From: Anagrus nilaparvatae | Taxonomy: Eukaryota; Arthropoda; Insecta; Hymenoptera; Mymaridae | NCBI GenBank assembly: GCA_022575985.1 | Contig: JAKSXM010000263.1 | Coordinates: 14,302,001 to 14,366,000 of the forward strand | Reading direction: 5' to 3' | DNA: 64,000 bases | In this document: in pieces, positions 56,336 through 64,000 of the stretch | Layout of the letters: each line of letters begins with the position of its first letter | Position numbering within the stretch: the stretch's first letter is position 1 | The notes under the pieces: model-generated | Databases searched by the model: none | Seen by the model: the letters and a program-made list of their open reading frames with translations, nothing else | Told to the model about the DNA's origin: nothing | Translations under genes and position numbers: made by a program

Positions 56336-56434
56336 TGTTAAGATTGAGAGAAGAAGGATGTTGTGTAAGGCAGCCGAAGGATGTTGTGCACGAGAATTAC
56401 TTTGATGTAAGAGAGAGATACAAATATTATATAC
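56336..56434 (+). repeat. BEL1 3' LTR, truncated after 99 bp
   Basis: TGTTAAGATTGAGAGAAGAA begins right after CGGGGGAGGA and matches the 5' LTR up to CAAATATTATATAC. Then the sequence switches to CCTCATAAATGAAAGTGG. The rest of the LTR (about 225 bp) is missing, by deletion or by insertion of the following sequence. Confidence 0.85.
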
Positions 56435-56929
56435 CCTCATAAATGAAAGTGGAAGCCTGGGCGCTGTAAAGTGGCGATAACTCGGAGCTACATTTACAAA
56501 GTGAGAGTAGCAGCAGATAACAATTTAAAGAGGGGCGCGCTGCCATGTTTTTTTTTCAAAGTGGAGCAAGCAACTTTTTACAATTTAAAAAGTTGAGAGC
56601 ATGCTATTATCACTTTAAAAGTATAAAACAGCCTTAAAGTAAGCTTTTGGAAATTGGAGTTATTTTATGATTACACTTTATTAACTTTGTTTTTTTTAGT
56701 GGTTTGAGTCGAAAAAAAGAGTGCTAAAAAATTTCCATTTTTTAACCCCAGTATATTTTCGATATGACATTAATGTTTTATTGTGGCTGAGAAAAATGTT
56801 TTTTCACCCCAGTATATTTCCGATTTTCCAAGATGGCGGATTAAAAAAACGGAAAGAAAGAACTTGAATGAAAATTTTCATTTTTTTTACCACAGCTTAT
56901 TAACCCATTAGCGCAGGCACGACCACACC
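56435..56929. other. Junction region right of BEL1
   Basis: Starts CCTCATAAATGAAAGTGGAA and includes a GC-rich patch (GGGGCGCGCTGCCATG, 56533-56548). One CCAAGATGGCGGA repeat core lies near 56828. No ORF. The first 200 bp could be the end of another, unidentified element. Confidence 0.4.
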
Positions 56930-57190
56930 ACTGACGCTCGGATTTTTGCTTATAAAACGAGTAAAAAAATGATTTTTTTTTTTAAATTAAAGTCTTCCTT
57001 TACTAAAAAGGACTTACTTTACAAGATTCCGGACTCAGATTTTTTATCAATAATCGATTTTTTGTATGTTTTTTGGCCGCCATATTTAATTAACGGTCAA
57101 TAATATTAAATAAAGGAAGTCTTTAATTTTTAAAAAAAATTATTTTTTTACCCGTTTTATAAGCAAAAATCTGAGCGTCAGCGCGGAAGC
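56930..57190. repeat. Inverted repeat, arms about 75 bp
   Basis: TGACGCTCGGATTTTTGCTT and AAAACGAGTAAAAAAATGAT (56932-56975) pair with AAGCAAAAATCTGAGCGTCA (57161-57180) and the run before it; AAGTCTTCCTTTA pairs with TAAAGGAAGTCTT. The loop is about 110 bp. A MITE-like hairpin directly left of the transposase remnant. Confidence 0.7.
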
Positions 57191-57203
57191 GCGCGAGGAT
57201 ACC

Positions 57204-57998
57204 GCTAGTAATCAATTAATTAAAAGAAAAGTAAATAAAATAGACGTTTGGGATGAAGGAGTTTTACTTCTTAATAATAGGAAAAAAAAAAAAAATTATA
57301 TTTTATCTGAATTAAAAGCATACAAGGGCATTGTTGACGATACTGACTATACTTTAAATGAAAATGATCCTATAGATAAAATTAATAATGCTTCTGAAAA
57401 CAATGATGAAAATGAAGAGAAACCTTAACATATAAATTTCATTATTTCCTTAGATGAAAAGGAATAAGGCGCTACTAAACACGTCCAAAAAATTTATACA
57501 GGAATTAAAAGTATAAAATTTGAAGAAAAATTAAATATACGTTGGCCATGTATAATGTATAAAAAAATCGTTGACGCAATCAAAGGCTTAAATTGTGCTT
57601 TCGCTTTTAGAAACAATCAGTTATTGAAAAATGGCAACGTATTTTTTAGCTTTTTTGGTCAATGCCACGATTGTAATACTTAAGTCACTGGGGAATGTGA
57701 TCGAAAATTCGAAGAATCCAAAACAGTCGATATTAATATATCACTGACCAATTCAAAAGGATTACCTTAAAAAACAAAACATAAAAGAAAAAGATACCTT
57801 GCTAATGTAAGAAGAAAAGAGGCAAAGAAAAATTTAATTCACCAGCCAGCACTTATAAGTGCTGTTAAATGCAAAGAAATAATTAAACACAATTCAAAAT
57901 TTTACAATAAAACACAATACAATAAAACACAATTCAACTTTAAGATTCAATATAAAATACGATTAAAAAGAAAATACGCATTTCTCATTTCAGCGTAG
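57204..57998 (+). pseudogene. NOF-like MULE transposase fragment, N-terminal part
   Basis: A single frame persists for about 265 codons with four in-frame stops, all TAA (57426, 57465, 57681 and 57768 regions), and no shift. Readable blocks are 'NKIDVWDEGVLLL', 'KLNIRWPCIMYKKIVDAI', 'NGNVFFSFFGQCHDCNT', 'GECDRKF', 'VDINISLTNSKGLP' and 'KHKRKRYLANVRRKEAKKN'. The F-G-x-C-x-x-C followed by a basic R/K-rich stretch matches my recollection of the N-terminal half of NOF-type MULE transposases. The remaining catalytic half is absent here, but a matching middle part lies on the minus strand at 28630-29555. The family is recalled, not searched. Confidence 0.45.
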
Positions 57999-58044
57999 GA
58001 TCTTTAGGGTCAATAAAGGTTTAAAGAAAATTATTATATTTCCC

Positions 58045-58680
58045 GATTAAGTCAATAATTTTCCAATTTTCCAAGATCGTAGACCAAAAAAATAAAAAAC
58101 GAAGAAAAAGAAAATTGAATTTATGGTTACAACGGGGGTTTTAATAGTCACTAAAAATGAATTTATGGAGAAAAATAAGACTTATTAGATATTTTATAAA
58201 TTTTCCAATTTTTCCAAAATGGCGGACTTGAAAATTTAAAAAAAAAGGAAAACTGAATTTTTTACAACACCGGGGAAATGCAATAGTTATGAAAAATGAA
58301 TTTTAGGTGAAAACAATATTTTTCTATTACCTTAAAAATTTCCTTATTTTTCCAAGATGCCGGACTTTAACAAATTTTTAAATGCAAAATTGAATTTTTT
58401 ACTTTACCGGGGGGTTTTAATAGTATCTAGAAATGAATTTTTTGAGGAAAATAAGACTTATTGGTTATTTTATACATTTTACAATTTTCCCAAGATGGCG
58501 GACTAGAAAATTTTAAAAACAGAAAACATGAATTTTTTACTACACTGGGGAATGTATTAGTGACGAAAAATTAATTTTAGGTGAACACAATATTTTTCAC
58601 ATTTTTCCAAGATGTCGGACTTTGAAAAATTATTTAAATACAAAAAATTTAGAGAAATACATATTAAGGGGTACTTGAGG
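58045..58680 (+). repeat. Two-and-a-half tandem units (about 250 bp) with CAAGATGGCGG-type cores
   Basis: Each unit contains GGGGTTTTAATAGT, AAAATAAGACTTATTGGTTA, a CCAAGATGGCGGAC-like core (58063, 58208, 58497), a GGGGAATGTATTAGTGACGA-like phrase and a second core with an altered base (CCAAGATGCCGGAC at 58353, CCAAGATGTCGGAC at 58609). The same double unit occurs inverted at 62230-62690. Non-coding. Confidence 0.75.
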
Positions 58681-59079
58681 TCAATAATCACATTTTTGCC
58701 TGGTAGAATAAAAAACATAATAAAAATAATAATAAAAAAAAAATAATAATAATAATGAATTTTTCATAAAAATTTTCGAATTTTCAACCATGAATAATTT
58801 TCCGTTTTCCCAAGATGGCTGACTAAAAATCAATGGTAAAAAAGATGTCATTCTTTATCTTTGAGGCCAAGGACAAAAATATATTATTTCATTAATGTCA
58901 GTAAATTAGCCATATTTTTTATTATAAGTTATTTTGATTTTCTCAATTAATTTGCCTTTAAAACAATAACTAAAAAATACGGTAGACGTTTTAAGGATCT
59001 CCGAATGAGCATACCGTGTAAAAATTAATATACATATTAATTGATATAGTATCTAAAATCGTATGTACGTTAAATGCTG
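58681..59079. other. AT-rich sequence with one further repeat core
   Basis: An (AATAAT)n-like low-complexity patch at 58718-58756 and a CCCAAGATGGCTGAC core near 58810. Nothing else recognised. Confidence 0.45.
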
Positions 59080-59126
59080 CACTCAGCGACTATTGGTATT
59101 GTGGCAGCACCAATAGTCGCTGAGTG
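59080..59126. repeat. Perfect 17-bp stem hairpin
   Basis: CACTCAGCGACTATTGG and CCAATAGTCGCTGAGTG form a perfect 17-bp stem around a 13-nt loop (TATTGTGGCAGCA). It is GC-richer than its surroundings and is flanked by AT sequence. It could be a transposon end remnant or a small structured RNA. Confidence 0.7.
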
Positions 59127-59711
59127 TGTATATACTTATATAATATTATTCATTCACACATATTCTTAAAGAGTAGATGTGATTTATATTATTAATGTGG
59201 TTCCATGAATATTATTTATTATATTATTTATACTATAAAGACTTAGGGCGGTATATTTTCATTTTTCAAGAATCTTGTTTATACTTATTAAATTCTAAGA
59301 AATTACTTATTTGTATAAGAACATATTGGAATTAGTGTTTTTCACAATAAAGTTTTTTTTATTCAATCTATACGACAGAATTGATTGTGCGCGTCATTCA
59401 TAAAAATTTTTTTTCATTAAATATTTTGTTTCTATATATTATTTTAAAGAATATTTTAATTCTATAATTTTCAATTAATTAATTTTAAAAACTTTGGTAT
59501 AAAATTGGGAAAATTAAGTAACTAATGTTAAAAAAAATATAATTCCTATTGAAAAAGATTAAGGTATAACGATAATAATTAACCCGCCGCGCCTCGTGTC
59601 CACTATGTTTTTGCATACGCGCTGTGTCCTCTAGGTCGATATTGCCTTATGCATTTTTTAAGTCCTTCAAAATTTAAATAATTAAATAAATAAATCCCAT
59701 TTTAGTAAAAA
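59127..59711. other. AT-rich sequence, no feature seen
   Basis: Contains a GC-richer patch AACCCGCCGCGCCTCGTGTC (59581-59600), otherwise unremarkable. No ORF. Confidence 0.45.
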
Positions 59712-59940
59712 ATTACAGATTTGGCAGCAATTTAAAAATCGGTCATTCATGGATAAATATGACCATTTGGTTTACTGACTATAAATGTAAGTGAATGACC
59801 GATAAAAAAATGCGGTTTACGGGGATTAAAGCCGACATTTGCACAAAGATAATGAGACCAATTGAAAGGTAATTGGTTGACATGCAAGGTAGCAGCGTTA
59901 TTTAGAATATAGCCGAAAAAACTCTTAAAACGCCAATGAA
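59712..59940. repeat. Foldback family C, single arm
   Basis: GGCAGCAATTTAAAAATCGG, TTTGGTTTACTGACTATA, ACATTTGCACAAAGATAATG and GACATGCAAGGTAGCAGCGT align with the right arms of the copies at 12046-13039 and 24415-25160. The opposite arm is missing, so this is a half-element. Confidence 0.75.
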
Positions 59941-59999
59941 ATTCAATGAAATTTTTTTAAATAGATAAAAATAGATAATTTAAGGATACCTGTAGTAAT

Positions 60000-60610
60000 T
60001 TTTAATAAAAAGAACCAGAAATTCATGATGAGCGACCCAAAAACCTATAATTCAGAACCTACAAATGTTAATAGTTTTTGCTCATTTACAGGCAAGAGGT
60101 TAATTTTTGATAGAAAATTCCCCGAAATCCGTGATCAGTTACCCAAAAAAACCTTTATGAACTGAATCTGGCACTGAAAGTGTTAAAATAGCAAAAACAA
60201 CTGTTTAGGGGTAGTTTTTGCTAATTGAAAGGTGATAAATTAATTTTTAATAAAAAATTCCCCGACAATTTTTTTTTCAGCGTCCCAGAAAACTCATAAG
60301 AACCGAATCTGATCATGGAAAGTAAGAAAACAGCAAAAAATCCCTTTATTTTAGAGTTATTTTTTGCTAATTTAATTGTAAAATATTAACTTTTAACATA
60401 TAATAGCCACGAAATTCTTGATAAGCCACCTAAAAAACCCATGTGGACCGAATCTGGCTACTCAGAATTCGAATACATTAAAATACCCCTTTTTAGGGGT
60501 AATTTTTAGCAAATTTCATGATTTTCTGGACATCTCTCATAGAATAGGACCCAAAATTCGTGATCAGATATTCAAAAAACCTATAGCAGCCCAGAAACAA
60601 AACAAATGAA
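60000..60610. repeat. Four degenerate tandem units of about 140 bp
   Basis: Each unit has a GAAATTCnTGATnAGCnACC-like phrase, then CC(T/C)ATnnGAACCGAATCTGGC-like, then a TAGTTTTTGCTAATT-like phrase (about 60010, 60128, 60265, 60412, 60545). The same phrase occurs inverted as two units at 25920-26085. A 63-codon open stretch (60418-60609) is a reading of two units. Confidence 0.65.
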
Positions 60611-60747
60611 ACCGTATATTGATTGAAGTACTTAAACTGGAAACTTTTACCAGTTTACTATTTTTTACCCACCCCTCACCCCTAGATATCCAGTTTCACA
60701 AAGATACATTATTTGTAAAACTAAATAAGATAAGGGTAATTCCATGG

Positions 60748-61866
60748 ATAAAAAGCACAAAGTGGAACGCGAGGTCTGGAAAATAAAAGTTTGTTTTTTT
60801 CGAAAAACTTTTTGAAATTAGATGATTCACCAAATCTGAAGGTTTTTTATAAATTCTTAAGGGTTTTATACTTTTTTAAAGTTTTTTGGTAAAATTTCTT
60901 TCCTTAGCCACCATATTTGAAAGTCCCGTAAAAAAAGCTCTATAAAATGTTTAAAAAAAATAAGAAATAGGTTTTCAATGTAAAATTTTATAAGGAATTC
61001 AAATTTTCAGTCAGATTTTCTCCATTCTGGATCGAATCGCGGGAAAATTCATATTTATGTCCCGAAATTGGGAAACTTTAAGGGAAAATAGCCAGAAAGT
61101 TTCCTGTAAACAATATTTTTTTTTTGAAATTCTTCCAAAAGAGCATATATATCATAGAAAAAAATATCCCGAGGGTAATTTTTGTTATAAAAAAGTAATG
61201 CTGATTTTAGTAAGTTTACCACTTTTTTCCATTTTGACTTGCTAGTTATTTTCCTAATTTCCCGCTAAGTCACGTGACCAAATTAAAATCTGACTCAAAA
61301 TTTGTAATTTAACAGGAAATTTTACAAAGGTATATATAGTAATTTTGGTGTCTTTTGAATGAAACATCTCAATTTGACAAATTAAAATTGATCATTAAAA
61401 TTTATTAAAAATGAAAATTTTAAAAAGTATTTTATTTCAACCTGAAATAAAAATAACTAAAAAGTCAAAATTAAGGAAAGTTCACTAAAATCAGCATTAT
61501 TCTCTTATAACATTATGATATATATGCACTTTTGGAAAAATTTCAGAAAAAAAACATTTTTCTGGGCAGTAGTCACGAAAATTCAATTTCCTGGCCGCTG
61601 CGCGACTAAAGAAATCGAATTCGAAATCCTTAGAATATTTCCCCTTAATATCGATTAGAGTCAAGAATTTGAATTTCAGCCAAAGAATTCAAAAACTGCC
61701 CGTTTACAGCTGTTCCGAAATTTTTTTTTGCAAAACTGAGTGGACATTTTGGCCAAAACTCTTCTTTTTCCTGTACTTAAAATGTTTATCAAAAAGATTT
61801 AAAAAAATTTTAAAGGACTTAAAAAATGCATAACCTCGCGTTAGATTTTGTGCTTTTTATCTATGG
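60748..61866. repeat. 1.1-kb inverted repeat
   Basis: GGATAAAAAGCACAAAGTGG and GAACGCGAGGT (60744-60776) pair with ACCTCGCGTTAGATTTTGTG and CTTTTTATCTATGGG (61832-61868). Inner phrases also pair: ATGCTGATTTTAGT (61198) with ACTAAAATCAGCAT (61484), and AGTTATTTTC with the complement near 61450. The arms are diverged. A GCCGCTGCGC patch (61592) resembles the one at 19085. Confidence 0.65.
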
Positions 61867-62215
61867 GATTTTTTTTTCGTGTTTTTTGGTCCGCCTTCTT
61901 GAAAAATCGGAAAACATATTGGGGTGAAAAAATGAAAATTTCCATTCATAAAAACGTTTTTCTCAACCTCGAATACCCCCAGGTAACATAGAAAGTTCTT
62001 TTGTTCCTGTTTTTTGGTCCGGCATCTTGGAAAATCGGAAAACATGTTGGGGTAAAAAAATCAAAATTTTCATTCGTTTTTCTAGAACTTGAAAATTCCC
62101 AGGTAATGTAACAAGTTCTTTTGTTTATGTATTTTGGTCCACTTGGAAATCGGAAAACATGTTCGGGTGAAAAAACTACATCTCCAGGATATCAATTTTT
62201 CCTAGGAGGGTTTAT
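61867..62215 (-). repeat. Tandem array, three units of about 120 bp, CAAGATGGCGG family
   Basis: Read on plus: GTCCGCCTTCTTGAAAAATC (61888), GTCCGGCATCTTGGAAAATC (62007) and GTCCACTTGGAAATCGG (62137), each followed by GGAAAACATGTTGGGGT and AAAACGTTTTTCTCAACCTC-like sequence. It is the inverse orientation of the units at 15.5-16 kb. The minus open stretch 61857-62045 is a reading of the units. Confidence 0.75.
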
Positions 62216-62229
62216 TTCCAGTTTTTAAA

Positions 62230-62690
62230 TTTTTGGTCACTAATACATTCCCCAGTGTAGTAAAAAATTCATGTTTTTTGTTTTTAAAATTTTCTATTCC
62301 GCCATCTTGGGAAAATTGGAAAATGTATAAAATAACCAATAAGTCTTATTTTCCTCAAAAAATTCATTTTTAGAGACTATTAAAACCCCCTAGTAAAGTA
62401 AAAAATTCAATTTTGCATTTAAAAATTTTTGAAAGTCCGCCATCTTGGAAAAATGAGGAAATTTTTAAGGTAATAGAAAAATATTGTTTTCAGCTAAAAT
62501 TCATTTTTCGTCACTAATACATTCCCCAGTGTAGTAAAAAATTCATTTTTTCTGTTTTTTAAAATTTTCTAGTCCACCATCTTGGGAAAATTGGAAAATG
62601 TATAAAATAACCAATAAGTCTTATTTTCCTCCAAAAATTCATTTTTAGTGACTATTAAAACCCCCGGTGCAATCATGAATTACATTTTTT
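62230..62690 (-). repeat. Inverted counterpart of the 58045-58680 units
   Basis: CATTCCCCAGTGTAGTAAAA occurs at 62250 and 62521, each followed by CGCCATCTTGGG or CACCATCTTGGG and AATAACCAATAAGTCTTATT, matching 58400-58640 in reverse complement. The 58-kb and 62-kb arrays together form a 4.5-kb inverted repeat with 3.6 kb between. Confidence 0.8.
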
Positions 62691-63671
62691 AAAATTTAAT
62701 ATTGAGAGTTTCGATACTTACGAATAAAAAAGAACTTTTCACATTACCTAGGGGTATTCGAGGTTGAAAAAAACATTTTTATTAATAAAATTTTTAATTT
62801 TTTAACCCAACATATTTTCCAATTTTCCAAAATGGTGGATTGAAAAAATCAACTTTTCACATTAGAAGGAGATTTAATTTTTTAGGGCGAGAATAACGAA
62901 TTTTGCATGGAAAATATTTAATTTTTCAACCCAACATGTTTTCCGATTTTCCAAGATGGCGGACTAAAAACTTGAAAAATCAACTTTTCACATTACAAAG
63001 GATTATTTTAGGGCAAGGAAAATAAATATTCGGTGAAAAATATTCAATTTTTCAACCCAACAAATTTTCTGATTTTCCAAGATAGCGTACCATTAAACTT
63101 AAAAAAATTAACTTTTAACTTTACAAGGGAGTTTTTGGGTCAAGAAATATGAATTTCCGGTCAAAAATATTTAATTTTTCAACCCAACCGATTTTCCAAG
63201 ATAGAAAACATTAAACTTAAAAAAATTAAATTTTAACCTTACAAGGGGGTTTTTGGGGCAATAGATATGAATTTTCAGTCGAAAATATTTAATTTTTCAA
63301 TTCAACACATTTTCCGATTTTCCAAGATGGCGGACCATAAAACTTAAAATAATAAACTTTTAAGTTTACAAGGGGGTTTTTTAGGGTGAGAAAAATGAAT
63401 TTTAAGTGGGAAATATTTAATTTTTCAACCCAACATATTTTCCGATTTTCCAAAATGGCGGACTGGAAAACTTGAAACAATCAACTTTTCATATTACAAC
63501 GGGATTTTTTAGAGCGAGAAAAATGAATTTTGGGTGAAAAATATTGAATTTTTTAATCCAACATATATTCCAATTTTCCAAGATAGCGGACCATTAAACT
63601 TAAAAAAATTAACTTTTAACTTTACAAGGGGGTTTTTAAGGCGAGAAAAATGAATTTTGGGTGGAAAATAT
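62691..63671 (+). repeat. Tandem array, eight units of about 120 bp, CAAGATGGCGG family
   Basis: Units each read AACCCAACATATTTTCCGAT, TTTCCAAGATGGCGGACTA, AAACTTTTAACTTTACAAGG, GGGTTTTTNGGGCGAGAAAA, ATGAATTTTGGGTGGAAAAT. Cores lie near 62827, 62950, 63078, 63190, 63323, 63452 and 63577 with small changes (AAAATGGTGG, AAGATAGCGG). Minus-strand open stretches at 63289-63748 are translations of the units. The array is cut at 63671 by the Copia-like LTR. Confidence 0.85.
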
Positions 63672-63982
63672 TGTTGAAATATGCGAATATTTATATTATA
63701 GAATGATTCATATTTAGAAGTAAAAAATAAAGGTTTTATATTTTTCATATGTATTGTAGTTAATACCGATACTTTGTTTTTATTTTAGAAAAGATTAAAA
63801 AAGGATGTGTGTATAAGAGTAATTTTGTGTAGAGAAAAATAAGAATTTAAATGAGTCAGTTGATATAGAAATGTAAAAGAGTTAAGATGTATTTTAAGAT
63901 AAATAAATATAATTTTGATTTGTTATAATTAATATTAAAAGGAACATTTATTTAATAATCCACAACCTCGATTTTCCTAACA
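63672..63982 (+). repeat. 5' LTR of a Copia-like retrotransposon
   Basis: Begins TGTTGAAATATGCGAATATT and ends CCTCGATTTTCCTAACA (311 bp), with TG...CA and inverted TGTT/AACA ends. AATAAATATAA (63899-63909) may be the polyadenylation signal. It interrupts the CAAGATGGCGG array. The coding part lies beyond the window. Confidence 0.7.
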
Positions 63983-63994
63983 TGGTAGCAGAGT
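63983..63994 (+). promoter_or_regulatory. Primer-binding site, initiator-tRNA-Met type
   Basis: TGGTAGCAGAGT directly follows the LTR end. TGGTAGCAGAG is complementary to the 3' end of insect initiator tRNA-Met as I recall it, the primer typical of many Ty1/Copia elements. This supports both the LTR boundary and the Copia call. Confidence 0.6.
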
Positions 63995-64000
63995 ACATGG

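Larger units (their letters stand above)
31357..56434 (+). mobile_element. BEL1: BEL/Pao LTR retrotransposon split by nested insertions
   Basis: The outer element of the nest. In order: 5' LTR (31357-31680), gag remnant (31776-32876), Gypsy insertion (32881-49289), protease (49290-50060), reverse transcriptase (50061-51162), palindromic insertion (51163-54296), RNase H and integrase (54297-56098), polypurine tract CGGGGGAGGA (56326-56335), and truncated 3' LTR (56336-56434). The domain order Gag-PR-RT-RH-IN and the Gag type are those of BEL/Pao. Without the insertions the remainder is about 5.5 kb, a usual BEL/Pao length. All domains carry stops or frameshifts. The 3' truncation means the target duplication cannot be checked. 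Confidence 0.85.

Noticed and set aside
57204..57998. Alternative genetic code (TAA read as Gln)
   Set aside because: Only one decayed transposon frame has TAA stops; BEL2 gag and ORF3 end normally at TGA and TAA. Pseudogene decay explains it.

Overview
The window reads as a stretch of an AT-rich arthropod (most likely insect) nuclear genome made almost entirely of transposable elements and inverted repeats. I find no credible host protein gene, no tRNA or rRNA gene and no bacterial-style gene. The clues are eukaryotic element types: BEL/Pao, Ty3/Gypsy, Penelope-like and LINE retroelements, Helitrons, MULE/NOF-type transposase remnants, and a primer-binding site that looks insect initiator-tRNA-Met-type at the right end. 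Species cannot be named from the sequence.

Left third (1-31,356). This is a field of palindromic (foldback) repeats from about 0.2 to 6.5 kb: 984-7505 with nested palindromes, 9767-10088, 10540-10905, 11056-11241, 11367-11715, 12046-13039, 15123-16580, 16841-18049, 18099-19838 and 23719-25851. Three copies of a roughly 300-bp short element (MITE) lie in the first 6.1 kb. Three well-delimited non-autonomous Helitrons sit at 22325-23089 (+), 23108-23638 (-) and 27760-28018 (+); the last two share both ends and a 20-bp tandem unit. Decayed minus-strand coding remains follow: a Penelope-like reverse transcriptase (26086-27300) and a NOF-like MULE transposase (28630-29555).

Middle (31,357-56,434). 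This is a four-level transposon nest. A BEL/Pao element (BEL1, 31357-56434, 3' LTR truncated) was hit by a Ty3/Gypsy element (32881-49289) and by a 3,134-bp palindromic DNA element (51163-54296). The latter has CACAGTG termini and a 5-bp target duplication, and splits the pol frame cleanly. The Gypsy element in turn carries a 5'-truncated LINE (36545-37340) in gag and a complete gag-only BEL/Pao element (BEL2, 44928-49063, 5-bp duplication TTGAC) in its 3' LTR. BEL1 and Gypsy pol are broken by stops and frameshifts. The two open, apparently intact proteins are the BEL2 Gag (436 codons) and an accessory ORF3 at the end of Gypsy pol (353 codons).

Right part (56,435-64,000). A second NOF-like transposase fragment (57204-57998) is followed by kilobases of diverged tandem and inverted repeats. 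Their conserved core, TTTTCCAAGATGGCGGAC, contains a match to the YY1/Pho-type CAAGATGGCGG site. The window ends in the 5' LTR and primer-binding site of a Copia-like element (63672 onward). The picture is of heterochromatin-like repeat accumulation in which foldback elements and NOF-type (MULE) transposase relics occur together. All coordinates of repeat edges are by eye and may be off by tens of bases.
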